From assembly GCA_026392465.1 (NCBI GenBank), contig JAPLCA010000013.1, forward strand, positions 87,452 through 151,451: 64,000 bases of DNA. Direction: 5' to 3'. A program made the position numbers and the translations under genes. The notes under the pieces were generated by a model. The model searched no databases and was not told the origin of the DNA. It saw nothing but the letters and a program-made list of their open reading frames with translations. The stretch is from Propionibacteriales bacterium (GTDB lineage Bacteria > Actinomycetota > Actinomycetes > Propionibacteriales > Nocardioidaceae). Below, in pieces: positions 48,406 to 56,400 of the stretch. Positions within the stretch are counted from its first letter, which is position 1. Each line of letters begins with the position of its first letter.

Positions 48406-50181
48406 CTACTGCCCGGGGGTGATGTCGAGGTCGGCGGCGCCGTCGCCGTTGCCGTCCGGTGCGTCACCGTTGCCGTCGGCCTGGTCGCCGCCCTGGTCGT
48501 CGCCGTCGTTGCTGGACACCGTGATCTCGATCGTGGTGCCCGGGGGCACCGACGTGCCTGCCGGCGTGCCCTGGTTGGTGACCTGGCCCTTCGGCTCGGT
48601 GGCGGTCGGGTCCTCGGTGACGGAGACCTCCAGGTCGGCCTCCTGGAGGGTCTTCTCCGCCTCCTCCTGCGTCATGCCGACGAGGTTCGGCACCTGCACC
48701 TCGCCCTGCGACACGATGACGGTGACCGTCGTGCCCGCGTCGACGCTCACGCCGGCAGACGGGTTGGTGTTGATGACGGAGTTGCGGGTCTCGTCGGACG
48801 CGCGTTCCTCGCGCTTGACCTTGAGCCCCTGGCCCTCGAGCGCGGCCTTCGCCTCGTCGAACGTGTAGCCGACGACGTTGGGCACCGCCACCTGGGCCGG
48901 CCCCGTCGAGACCACCAGCGTGACCTCCGTGCCCTTGTCGGCCATGGTGCCGCCGTCGGGGTCCTGGGAGACGACGTTGCCCTCCTCGACGTCGCCGTCG
49001 GCGCGTTGCTGCGTCTGCACGGTGAACCCGTCGCGCTCGAGCGCCCGCTGCGCGGCGACCGCGTCCTGGCCGGTGACGTCGGGGACCTCGACCTGGGCGG
49101 GCGCCGGCGGGGGCTGGTTCGCCTGGTTGTAGGCCCAGACACCGATGCCGGCGAGCAGCAGGAGGAGCAGGATCGCGAGCGCCCAGTACAGGGGCTTGCG
49201 GTTCTTGCGCTCCTCCTCGTCCTCGACGGCGGGCTGCGTGCCGGTGGCGGCAGCGGCGGCCACGGCCGGGGCGAGCGCCGTGGCGGCCGGTGCCACCGAG
49301 GTGGCGGCGGTCGGCGCCTCGACCTGCTGGCCGGCGATGGCCCGCTCGAGGTCCTTGCGCATGTCGGCGGCCGACTGGTAGCGGTCCTCGGTGCGCTTCG
49401 CGAGCGACTTCGCGACGATGTGGTCGACGGCCTGCGTCACCTCGGGGTTGAGCTGCGACGGCGGGCGGGCGTCCTCGCGGACGTGCTGGTAGGCCACCGA
49501 GACGGGGCTGTCGCCGACGAACGGCGGGCGTCCGGTGAGCAGCTCGTAGAGCAGGCAGCCGGTGGAGTAGATGTCGGAGCGGGCGTCGACGGTCTCGCCG
49601 CGCGCCTGCTCGGGCGACAGGTACTGGGCCGTGCCGATGACGGCCGCGGTCTGCGTCATCGCGCTGGAGGAGTCGGCGATCGCGCGGGCGATGCCGAAGT
49701 CCATGACCTTGACCTGGCCCGACGGCGTCAGCATGACGTTGGCGGGCTTGATGTCGCGGTGGATGATGCCGGAGCGGTGCGAGTAGTCGAGCGCGCTGAG
49801 CACGTCGGCCGTGATCGACAGGGCGCGCTCGGGCAGGATCTTGCGGTCGTCGCGCATGATCTCGCGCAGCGTCTGGCCCTCCACGTACTCCATGACGATG
49901 TACGGGATGTGGTTGCCGTGCTTGTCGGTCGACTCGCCGGTGTCGTAGACGGCGACGATGGCGGGGTGGTTCAGCGCCGCGGCCGACTGCGCCTCGCGGC
50001 GGAAGCGGGCCTGGAACGTGTCGTCGGAGGACAGGTCGGCGCGCAGCTGCTTGATGGCCACGGTGCGGCCGAGGCGCAGGTCGCGCGCGACGCGGACGTC
50101 GGCCATGCCTCCGCGACCGAGCAGCCCGCCGAGCTCGTAGCGCTCGCCGAGCAGGATGGGCTCGTCGCCGGATCCGGTCAT
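48406..50181 (-). CDS. pknB: PASTA-domain serine/threonine protein kinase
   Basis: A 591-residue membrane kinase. Kinase domain residues ~14-280: glycine loop L-G-R-G-G-M-A, Lys44 in V-A-I-K, catalytic H-R-D-I-K-P with Asp143, and D-F-G with Asp161. The activation loop has Ser/Thr residues as in PknB. One membrane helix is at about 331-350. Three extracellular PASTA repeats follow (from ~363, ~430, ~495), one fewer than M. tuberculosis PknB, plus an Asp/Gly-rich tail. It senses muropeptides or lipid II and controls growth and division, opposed by PstP. ATG 50181 has AGGGAG. Last gene of the operon. Confidence 0.95.
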   Translation of the reverse strand: MTGSGDEPILLGERYELGGLLGRGGMADVRVARDLRLGRTVAIKQLRADLSSDDTFQARFRREAQSAAALNHPAIVAVYDTGESTDKHGNHIPYIVMEYVEGQTLREIMRDDRKILPERALSITADVLSALDYSHRSGIIHRDIKPANVMLTPSGQVKVMDFGIARAIADSSSAMTQTAAVIGTAQYLSPEQARGETVDARSDIYSTGCLLYELLTGRPPFVGDSPVSVAYQHVREDARPPSQLNPEVTQAVDHIVAKSLAKRTEDRYQSAADMRKDLERAIAGQQVEAPTAATSVAPAATALAPAVAAAAATGTQPAVEDEEERKNRKPLYWALAILLLLLLAGIGVWAYNQANQPPPAPAQVEVPDVTGQDAVAAQRALERDGFTVQTQQRADGDVEEGNVVSQDPDGGTMADKGTEVTLVVSTGPAQVAVPNVVGYTFDEAKAALEGQGLKVKREERASDETRNSVINTNPSAGVSVDAGTTVTVIVSQGEVQVPNLVGMTQEEAEKTLQEADLEVSVTEDPTATEPKGQVTNQGTPAGTSVPPGTTIEITVSSNDGDDQGGDQADGNGDAPDGNGDGAADLDITPGQ

Positions 50182-50209
50182 GGGGTCACTCTCCCTAGGG
50201 GGGTCGAAG

Positions 50210-51679
50210 TCACTCACCGAGCACCGCCTCGATGACGGAGCGTGCGATGGGGCCGGCGAGGCGTCCACCGGCGATCTCGTTGCGTGCCGTGCTCGAGGAC
50301 TCGACGACCACGGCGACGGCGACCTTGGGGTCGTTCGCCGGGGCGAGGGCCACGAACCAGGCGTAGGGGGGTCGGTCAGGGGTGGACTGCGCGGTGCCGG
50401 TCTTGGCGCCCACCTGGACGCCGGGGATCTGCGCCGACGTGGCGGTGCCGGACTGGACGGTCGCCACCATCATGGAGCGCAGGATCGCCGCGTTGCCCGA
50501 GCTCATGGCGCGGTCGAGCTCCTCCGGCTCCAGCGAGTCGAGGACGCGCAGGCTGGGCGAGCGGACCGACTTGACGACCTGCGGCTTCATGACGACGCCG
50601 TCGTTGGCGATGCCGGCGCCCACCATGGCCATCTGCAGCGGCGTGGCCGCGACCTCGAACTGGCCGATGCCGCTCTGCGCGAGCTGCGGGGCCTCGAGGT
50701 CGGTGCCCTCGGCGGTGAACTGGCTGGCGTTGCTGGCCAGGCCCTCGAGCGGGTCGGTGCCGAAGCCGAACTTGCGGGCCTGCTCCTCGAGCTTGTCCTG
50801 CCCGATCTTGCCGGCCAGGTCGCCGAAGGAGACGTTGCAGGAGACCTGCAGCGCCTGCTCGAAGGTGATCGGGTCGCCGCCGCAGTTGCCGCCGTTCTCG
50901 TTCGGCAGCGTGTACTCGATGCCGGGGAAGGACAGGCTCGCGCCACCCTTCACGCGGCTGTCGGCCTTGAGGTTCAGGTCCTCCAGCGCCGCGGCGGCCG
51001 TGACGAGCTTGAAGGTGGAGCCGGGCGGCAGGATCTGCTGCGTCGCGCGGTTCGTCAGCGGGTCGTCCTCGTTGGCCTGCAGGCGCTTCATGGCCTCGGT
51101 GACCTTGGAGAAGTCGTGGCTGGCGAGCACGTTCGGGTCGTAGGAGGGCTGGCTGACCATCGCGAGCACGGCACCCGTCTTGGGGTCGAGCGCGGCCACG
51201 GCGCCCTTGGTGCCCTCGCCGAGCGCCTCCAGGCCGCTCGCGGCGACCTTCTGCGCGCGCGGGTTGATGGTCAGCTCGACGCTGCCGCCCTGGGGCTTCT
51301 TGTTGGCCAGGAGGTCGACGACCCGGCTGACGAAGAGCCGGTTGTCGTTGCCGGACAGCACCTGGTTCTCCGAGCGCTCCAGGTTCGCGCTGCCGTAGAT
51401 GTAGGAGAAGTAGCCGGTGAGCGGGGCGTACAGCGTCGACTGCGGGTAGACCCGCTGGAACTTGTACTGGTCCTTGCTCGGCCTGCTCTCGGCCACCGGC
51501 TCGTCGCCCACGAGGATGGCACCGCGGTCGCGGCTGAAGTCGGCGTCGATGACGCGCTTGTTGCCCTGGCGGGCGTTGAGGTCGCCCGCCTCGACGAACT
51601 GCACGTAGTTGACGTTGATCAGCAGCGCCGCGAACAGGACGAGACAGGCGACGGCGAGGTTCCGGATCGGCTTGTTCAT
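50210..51679 (-). CDS. pbpA: Penicillin-binding protein A (class B transpeptidase)
   Basis: A 489-residue protein. One N-terminal membrane helix anchors an extracellular transpeptidase domain. The active motifs are S-T-F-K with nucleophile Ser221, S-C-N and K-T-G-T. It cross-links peptidoglycan in partnership with the RodA glycosyltransferase encoded directly upstream (4-bp ATGA overlap). In mycobacteria PbpA is a substrate of PknB, consistent with the shared operon. 28 bp separate it from pknB. Confidence 0.95.
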   Translation of the reverse strand: MNKPIRNLAVACLVLFAALLINVNYVQFVEAGDLNARQGNKRVIDADFSRDRGAILVGDEPVAESRPSKDQYKFQRVYPQSTLYAPLTGYFSYIYGSANLERSENQVLSGNDNRLFVSRVVDLLANKKPQGGSVELTINPRAQKVAASGLEALGEGTKGAVAALDPKTGAVLAMVSQPSYDPNVLASHDFSKVTEAMKRLQANEDDPLTNRATQQILPPGSTFKLVTAAAALEDLNLKADSRVKGGASLSFPGIEYTLPNENGGNCGGDPITFEQALQVSCNVSFGDLAGKIGQDKLEEQARKFGFGTDPLEGLASNASQFTAEGTDLEAPQLAQSGIGQFEVAATPLQMAMVGAGIANDGVVMKPQVVKSVRSPSLRVLDSLEPEELDRAMSSGNAAILRSMMVATVQSGTATSAQIPGVQVGAKTGTAQSTPDRPPYAWFVALAPANDPKVAVAVVVESSSTARNEIAGGRLAGPIARSVIEAVLGE

Positions 51680-53052
51680 GACAGCTTCACCACCTGGGTC
51701 TCCTCGTCGTGGTCGAACTGCGACACCTCGGGTGCGGGGCGTCGGGTCTGGTCGCTGATGCGCAGCAGCAGCGCGATGATGGCCCAGTTCATGACGACGG
51801 ACGAGCCGCCCTGCGCCATGAACGGCGTGGTCAGGCCGGTCAGCGGGATGAGGCGGGTGACGCCGCCGACGACCACGAAGATCTGCAGCGCCAACGAGAC
51901 GGCCAGGCCGGCGGCGAGCAGCTTGCCGAACGCGTCGCGGCAGGTCAGCGCGATGCGCATGCCCCGCTCGACGACGAGCCCGTAGATGACGAGGATCGCC
52001 ATGAGGCCGGTCAGGCCGAGCTCCTCGCCCATCGCCGAGGCGATGAAGTCGGAGAAGGCGAACGGGGTGAGCTGCGGACTGCCCTGGCCCCAGCCCGTGC
52101 CGAGCACGCCGCCGTAGGCCATGCCGAACAGGCCGTTGATGATCTGGCCGTTGCGGTCGGGGTCGGAGAAGGGGTCGAGCCAGGCGTCGAAGCGCACGCG
52201 CACGTGCCCGAACGCGAGGTAGCCGAAGTAGGCGCCGGCCACGAACAGGCCACCACCGACGACGAGCCAGCCCGGTCGCTCGGTGGCGATGTAGAGCATC
52301 ACGACGAACAGGCCGAAGAACAGCAGCGAGGAGCCGAGGTCGCGCTGGAAGACGAGGATGGCGATGCTGATCAGCCAGGCGGCGCCGATGGGCCCGAGGT
52401 CGCGCCCGCGCGGCAGGTCGATGCCGGCGAAGCGTCGGCCGGCGAGCGCGAGGGCGTCGCGCTTCACGACGAGGTAGCCGGCGAAGAAGATGGCCAGGCA
52501 GATCTTGGCCGCCTCGCCGGGCTGGAAGCTGAACGGGCCGATGTTGATCCAGATGCGCGCGCCGCGGATGTTCTGCCCGATGACGGGCAGCAGCGGCAGC
52601 ACCAGCAGCGCGAGTGCGACGAAGCCGAACGTGTAGGTGTAGGCCTGCAGACGGCGGTGGTCGCGGATGACCAGCAGCACGACGGCGAACAGGGCGATCC
52701 CGATGCCCGACCACATCAGCTGGTTGGTGGCGAGCGGCCCGAACGCGTCGTTGCCCATCGCCTGGTAGCCGAGGTCGATGCGGTAGATCATCGCGAGTCC
52801 CAGCCCGTTGAGGCAGATGACCAGCGGCAGCAGGACGGGGTCGGCGTAGGGCGCGACCTTGCGCACGAGCAGGTGCGTGGCGACGGCCGCGGCGACGAGG
52901 AAGACGACGAGGCGCAGCGCGTCGGCCGGCACGCGACCCTCGGCGCCGAGGCCGACGGCGCAGTAGGCGCCGACGCCGATGAGCACGGCGAGCAGGGTCA
53001 GCGTGAGCTCGGCCCCGCGCCGCTTGCGCGGGACCAGGGTGGGTGTGCTCAT
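51676..53052 (-). CDS. rodA: RodA/FtsW-family peptidoglycan glycosyltransferase
   Basis: A 458-residue SEDS protein with about 12 membrane helices. Family marks include G-A-R-I-W-I-N-I-G-P-F-S-F-Q-P-G-E-A-A-K, F-Q-R-D-L-G-S-S-L-L, and P-F-S-D-P near the extracytoplasmic loop with the catalytic Asp, then I-P-L-T-G-L-T-T-P-F-M-A-Q-G-G-S-S. It polymerises lipid II into glycan strands together with PbpA. ATGA overlaps link it to pstP upstream and pbpA downstream. Confidence 0.95.
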   Translation of the reverse strand: MSTPTLVPRKRRGAELTLTLLAVLIGVGAYCAVGLGAEGRVPADALRLVVFLVAAAVATHLLVRKVAPYADPVLLPLVICLNGLGLAMIYRIDLGYQAMGNDAFGPLATNQLMWSGIGIALFAVVLLVIRDHRRLQAYTYTFGFVALALLVLPLLPVIGQNIRGARIWINIGPFSFQPGEAAKICLAIFFAGYLVVKRDALALAGRRFAGIDLPRGRDLGPIGAAWLISIAILVFQRDLGSSLLFFGLFVVMLYIATERPGWLVVGGGLFVAGAYFGYLAFGHVRVRFDAWLDPFSDPDRNGQIINGLFGMAYGGVLGTGWGQGSPQLTPFAFSDFIASAMGEELGLTGLMAILVIYGLVVERGMRIALTCRDAFGKLLAAGLAVSLALQIFVVVGGVTRLIPLTGLTTPFMAQGGSSVVMNWAIIALLLRISDQTRRPAPEVSQFDHDEETQVVKLS

Positions 53053-54362
53053 GCGGACCGCTCCCGGTCGGCGGTGCGCGACGCGGAGGGCGACGGGGAG
53101 GGGGAGGGGCTCGGCGAGGGCGACGGCTCGGGCTCCTCGGCCAGGTCGCGCAGGTTCTCGACGGTCTCCTCGGCGTCGGCGCGGCTGTCGGCGGGGATGC
53201 CGTCGCGCACCTGCTGGGCGCGGAACGCCGGCAGCGTGTCGAGCTCGACGTCGGTGACCTCGTCGACGTGCTTGAGGGTGACGAGCGGCAGGTCGGCCTG
53301 GACGCCGCGGTAGATCGCGACCTTGCCGTCGGCGGAGGCCACATAGTACTGGTCCTGCGACCAGCGGTAGGTGTAGAGCGCGCCGGCGGCGATGATGCCG
53401 ACGACGACGGCGAGCGCGACGAGGCGGCGCACCCAGCGCCACTTGCTCGGCGGTCGTGGCGCGTACCGCAGCTCCTCGGGGTCGGCCTCCTTCTCGCGCC
53501 TGCGCTCCTTGCGCTCCTCGCGCGAGCGGGCCTTCCCGGAGCCGCCCGCGGCGTTGCCGGTGCGCGGGCGGGGACCCTCCGCGGCCGCGCCGACGAGCTG
53601 CGGGCGTCCGTCGGCCGACGACAGCTCCTCCTCCGACACGGCGCCGGAGGGGACGAGCTCGCCGATGACGACGGTGACGTTGTCGTAGCCGCCGTTCTCG
53701 AGGGCGGTGCGGACCAGGTCGGACGCGGCCTGGTCGATGGTCTCGGCGTTGAGCAGCTGCTGGATGGTGGCGTCGTCGACCATGTCGGACAGGCCGTCGC
53801 TGCACAGCAGGAAGCGGTCGCCGACCTGTCCCTCGAACCACTCGAGGTCGGCGTCGTTGTCGTCGCGGCCGAGCATGACGCGCAGCAGGAGGGAGCGGTG
53901 CGGGTGCACGCGCGCCTCCTCGGGCGTCAGCTTCCCCTCCTCGACGAGGCTCTGCACGAAGGTGTGGTCGGTGCTGATCTGCGTCAGCTGGCCGTCGCGC
54001 AGGAGGTAGGCGCGCGAGTCGCCGATGTGGGCGGTGGCGAAGCGCTCGCCGTCCCACAGCATCGCCTCGAGCGTCGTGCCCATGCCCTCCACGGACGGGT
54101 CCTCGGCGACGAGCTCTCCGAGCCGCTGGTTGGCGTGGGCGACGGCCTTCTCGAGCGCCTCGAGCGGGTCGATCTCGGGCAGCTCGCGGTCGAGCTGGCG
54201 GATCACGTTCATCGTCTCGGCCGACGCGAGGTCGCCGGCGGCCGCGCCGCCCATGCCGTCGGCGACGGCGATGAGGCGGCTGCTCGCGTAGCCGGAGTCC
54301 TGGTTGCTGGAGCGGCGCAGACCGACGTCGGTCAGCGCGACGTAGCGCAGGGTGAGTGACAT
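53049..54362 (-). CDS. pstP: PP2C-type serine/threonine phosphatase
   Basis: A 437-residue protein. An N-terminal PP2C domain has the metal-binding motifs S-S-N-Q-D-S, V-A-D-G-M-G-G, H-I-G-D-S-R-A, C-S-D-G-L-S-D and G-G-Y-D-N-V-T. A basic/Glu-rich linker leads to a single membrane helix near residue 315, then an extracellular part. The last ~30 residues are a Pro/Ser repeat (P-S-P-S-P-S). It dephosphorylates PknB and its targets. The stop overlaps the rodA start by 4 bp. Confidence 0.95.
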   Translation of the reverse strand: MSLTLRYVALTDVGLRRSSNQDSGYASSRLIAVADGMGGAAAGDLASAETMNVIRQLDRELPEIDPLEALEKAVAHANQRLGELVAEDPSVEGMGTTLEAMLWDGERFATAHIGDSRAYLLRDGQLTQISTDHTFVQSLVEEGKLTPEEARVHPHRSLLLRVMLGRDDNDADLEWFEGQVGDRFLLCSDGLSDMVDDATIQQLLNAETIDQAASDLVRTALENGGYDNVTVVIGELVPSGAVSEEELSSADGRPQLVGAAAEGPRPRTGNAAGGSGKARSREERKERRREKEADPEELRYAPRPPSKWRWVRRLVALAVVVGIIAAGALYTYRWSQDQYYVASADGKVAIYRGVQADLPLVTLKHVDEVTDVELDTLPAFRAQQVRDGIPADSRADAEETVENLRDLAEEPEPSPSPSPSPSPSPSASRTADRERSA

Positions 54363-54366
54363 CGTC

Positions 54367-54852
54367 CTACTTCCGCAGCTCGACGATGGTCTTGCCCAGC
54401 CGGACCTGGATGCCCAGACCGATCGGGGTGGGGGACGTGATCCGCTGGCTGCCCAGGTAGGTGCCGTTGGTGGAGCCGAGGTCCTCGACGAACCACTGCT
54501 CGCCGTTGGTGGCGAAGCGGGCGTGCCGCGTGGAGACGTAGTCGTCGTCGAGGCGGATGGCGGCGTCGGTGCCGCGGCCGAGGAGGACGGGGCCGTCGCC
54601 GAGCGGGACGCTCTGGCCGGAGTTGGGGCCGGAGACGACCTGCAGCTTGGTCGGCGCGCCGCGCGGGGTGCGCTGCTTGCGGCCCTTGGCGGGCTTGGCG
54701 GCGGCCGCGGCGCGTGGCTGCTTGGCGGGCTTCTGGTTCGGAGCCTTCGCGCCGAAGATGTCGGAGCGGATGACCGACACGGCGGACAGCACGAACAGCC
54801 AGAGGACGGCGAGGAAGCCGATCTTGATGAGGGTGAGGGTCAGGTCCGTCAT
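54367..54852 (-). CDS. fhaB: FHA-domain protein FhaB (FipA-like)
   Basis: A 161-residue protein. One N-terminal membrane helix is at residues ~5-27, then a Lys/Ala/Pro linker, and a C-terminal FHA domain with [15 protein letters not shown] and [12 protein letters not shown] domains bind phosphothreonine; this protein couples kinase output to division proteins in mycobacteria. ATG overlaps the fhaA stop by 4 bp, and pstP follows 4 bp downstream. Confidence 0.94.
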   Translation of the reverse strand: MTDLTLTLIKIGFLAVLWLFVLSAVSVIRSDIFGAKAPNQKPAKQPRAAAAAKPAKGRKQRTPRGAPTKLQVVSGPNSGQSVPLGDGPVLLGRGTDAAIRLDDDYVSTRHARFATNGEQWFVEDLGSTNGTYLGSQRITSPTPIGLGIQVRLGKTIVELRK

Positions 54853-55574
54853 CGGTCCTCGCTCGTCGTGATGCGGATGGTGAGGACCGTGTTGCCGAGG
54901 CGGATCTCCGAGCCGTTGCCGACCGACGCGGTCTGCACGCGGTGCCCGTTGAGGACGACGCCGTTGGTCGACTGCAGGTCGGTGATGGTGACGGAGGTGT
55001 TGCCACCGGACTCGTGCACCTTGATGTCGGCGTGCCGACGGGAGATGCCGGGGTCGTCGATGCGCAGGTCGGCCTCGCTGCCGCGTCCGACGACGACGCC
55101 GGGGGGCGTGAGCGGGTGCTTGAGTCCGTTGACCTCGAGCACGACGTGCGAGCTGCGCACCGCGGTCTCGGTCATCCGCGCGCCCTCGACGGGGCGGACG
55201 GCGGCGTTGGTGCGGCTGCGCACGCGGAAGCGTCCGGTGCCCAGGTCGGGGGCCTCGACGAGCTCGATGCGCAGGGGTCCCGCGAGGGTGTAGCGCTGTT
55301 CGGTGACGTGCTCCTGCACGAGGGTGGCGAGCTCGGTGGTGAGGGTGTCGCCGAAGGGCGCGAGCCGGCCGTGGTCGGTGGGCGAGAGCTCGACGGTGAA
55401 GTCGTTGGGCACGAGCATCCGCTGGCGCGACAGCACGTGGGCGGAGTTGTCGACCTCGCGCTGGATCGCGGCGGCGATCTCCACCGGCTGCACGGCGCTG
55501 CGGAAGGCTCGGGCGAACGCGCCGGTGACCGCGCCCTCGAGCCGCTGCTCGAAGCGGCTGAGCACACCTGCCAT
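54849..55574 (-). CDS. fhaA: FHA-domain protein FhaA with N-terminal DUF3662
   Basis: A 241-residue protein. The DUF3662 domain occupies residues 1-125 ([17 protein letters not shown] then V-Q-P-V-E-I-A-A-A). The C-terminal FHA domain has [15 protein letters not shown] and [13 protein letters not shown]. tuberculosis FhaA is about twice as long; the disordered middle is missing here. It heads the six-gene cell-wall operon. GGAGGCG ribosome site; a TACCAT -10-like box lies at 55628-55633 on the minus strand. Confidence 0.94.
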   Translation of the reverse strand: MAGVLSRFEQRLEGAVTGAFARAFRSAVQPVEIAAAIQREVDNSAHVLSRQRMLVPNDFTVELSPTDHGRLAPFGDTLTTELATLVQEHVTEQRYTLAGPLRIELVEAPDLGTGRFRVRSRTNAAVRPVEGARMTETAVRSSHVVLEVNGLKHPLTPPGVVVGRGSEADLRIDDPGISRRHADIKVHESGGNTSVTITDLQSTNGVVLNGHRVQTASVGNGSEIRLGNTVLTIRITTSEDR

Positions 55575-55664
55575 CGGTTCTCGCCTCCTGCCGGGTCACG
55601 TGCGTGGGGTCGTCGGTGGTCCCGACGATGGTATCGGCAGGCACGACGCACGCGAATTGACGTG

Positions 55665-55676
55665 GGAACGCGTTCC
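55665..55676. promoter_or_regulatory. 12-bp perfect palindrome upstream of fhaA
   Basis: GGAACGCGTTCC lies in the 283-bp gap between fhaA and tRNA-Leu, about 90 bp before the fhaA start and upstream of its probable -10 box. The CG-centred form resembles LacI-family or similar operators. Function is inferred from position. The rest of this gap shows no gene, only the fhaA promoter and a possible TAGACT -10 box for the tRNA at about 55827. Confidence 0.4.
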
Positions 55677-55857
55677 ATTCTTCCTGCCCCACCCCAGCCC
55701 CGCCGCCCTCTCCATCGGTGGCTCAGCAACCCGCACGCCGACGTCGGTGCCCCAGCACCCCCAGCAGGCCTCCTGCGGTTGCCCAGCCACCGACGGGCGG
55801 GTGCGGGCGCGCAGGAGCCGTGGTGTTAGACTCGGCGACTGTTCCTCAGGGAACAAC

Positions 55858-55943
55858 GCGCGAGTGGCGGAACGGCAGACGCGCTGGCTTCAGGTGCCAG
55901 TGTCCGCAAGGGCGTGGGGGTTCAAATCCCCCCTCGCGCACCA
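55858..55943 (+). tRNA. tRNA-Leu (anticodon CAG)
   Basis: An 86-nt gene with acceptor GCGCGAG paired to CTCGCGC. The D-arm region has TGGCGGAACGGCAGA. The anticodon stem CTGGC/GCCAG encloses TTCAGGT (anticodon CAG). A long variable arm (GTGTCCGCAAGGGCGT), a GGGGG-TTCAAAT-CCCCC T-arm, an A discriminator base and encoded CCA complete it. The class II variable arm and A73 confirm leucine. A tRNA-Leu next to fhaA is common in actinobacteria. Confidence 0.97.
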
Positions 55944-55967
55944 AGCAAGCAGCATCACTGAGATGGT

Positions 55968-56005
55968 AAGAGCCGTGGGCGTCAGCGCCCGCGGCTCTTT
56001 TCTTG
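55968..56005 (+). terminator. Rho-independent terminator of tRNA-Leu
   Basis: A 14-bp stem (55968-55981 with 55986-55999, one G-U pair), TCAG loop, followed by TTTTCTTG. It is the only hairpin with a clear T-tract among those listed in the window. Confidence 0.93.
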
Positions 56006-56400
56006 TAGCGGCACGCGCCCCCCAACGCTCGGCTACCGAGTCGCTGGGATGGCACCCGGTGGGCGGCTCCTGCGACACCACGAAGCGCAGAATGCAGGTG
56101 GTCCTGCTGTCGCCATTGCTCGACGATCAGGTGCGCGAGGCGTCGATGGGCGCGGGCCCCAACGCAGCTATGGGGAGGTTCGGGGCCTGCCCGGTGCGAG
56201 CACCTCGCGGAGCGACGTCCGCCAGTGCTGCCACGGCGACCTCGCCGAACCTGAGGATGCACGCGCTACCCAGTTTCCGTCCGCTTATGCGGAAACATGA
56301 AAACTTTCTGAGAAAAGCATTCATGGCCAGGCGTTCGACTGGTAGACAGTGCCTGCGCAACTCACTCGGGGTGGCGTTGTGAGCTGCTCTGGAGGTCGGC
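56006..56400. other. Intergenic region before the DNRLRE/RHS genes
   Basis: About 395 bp with no gene I can support. A long open frame crosses it but also runs through the tRNA terminator and has no domain, so I treat it as chance. Near 56270-56330 the base composition becomes A/T-rich, with a palindromic GTTTCCG/CGGAAAC pair (spacer about 10 bp), and AAAACTTTCTGAGAAAAG. This is probably the promoter and regulatory region of the downstream genes. No duplicate of the tRNA 3' end (attachment site) is seen. Confidence 0.5.

Noticed and set aside
55946..56382. Possible small gene after tRNA-Leu
   Set aside because: The frame crosses the tRNA terminator and has no recognisable domain or ribosome site.
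55858..56400. Integrated element with attachment site at tRNA-Leu
   Set aside because: No integrase gene and no second copy of the tRNA 3' end in the window; the CCA-bearing tRNA is complete.
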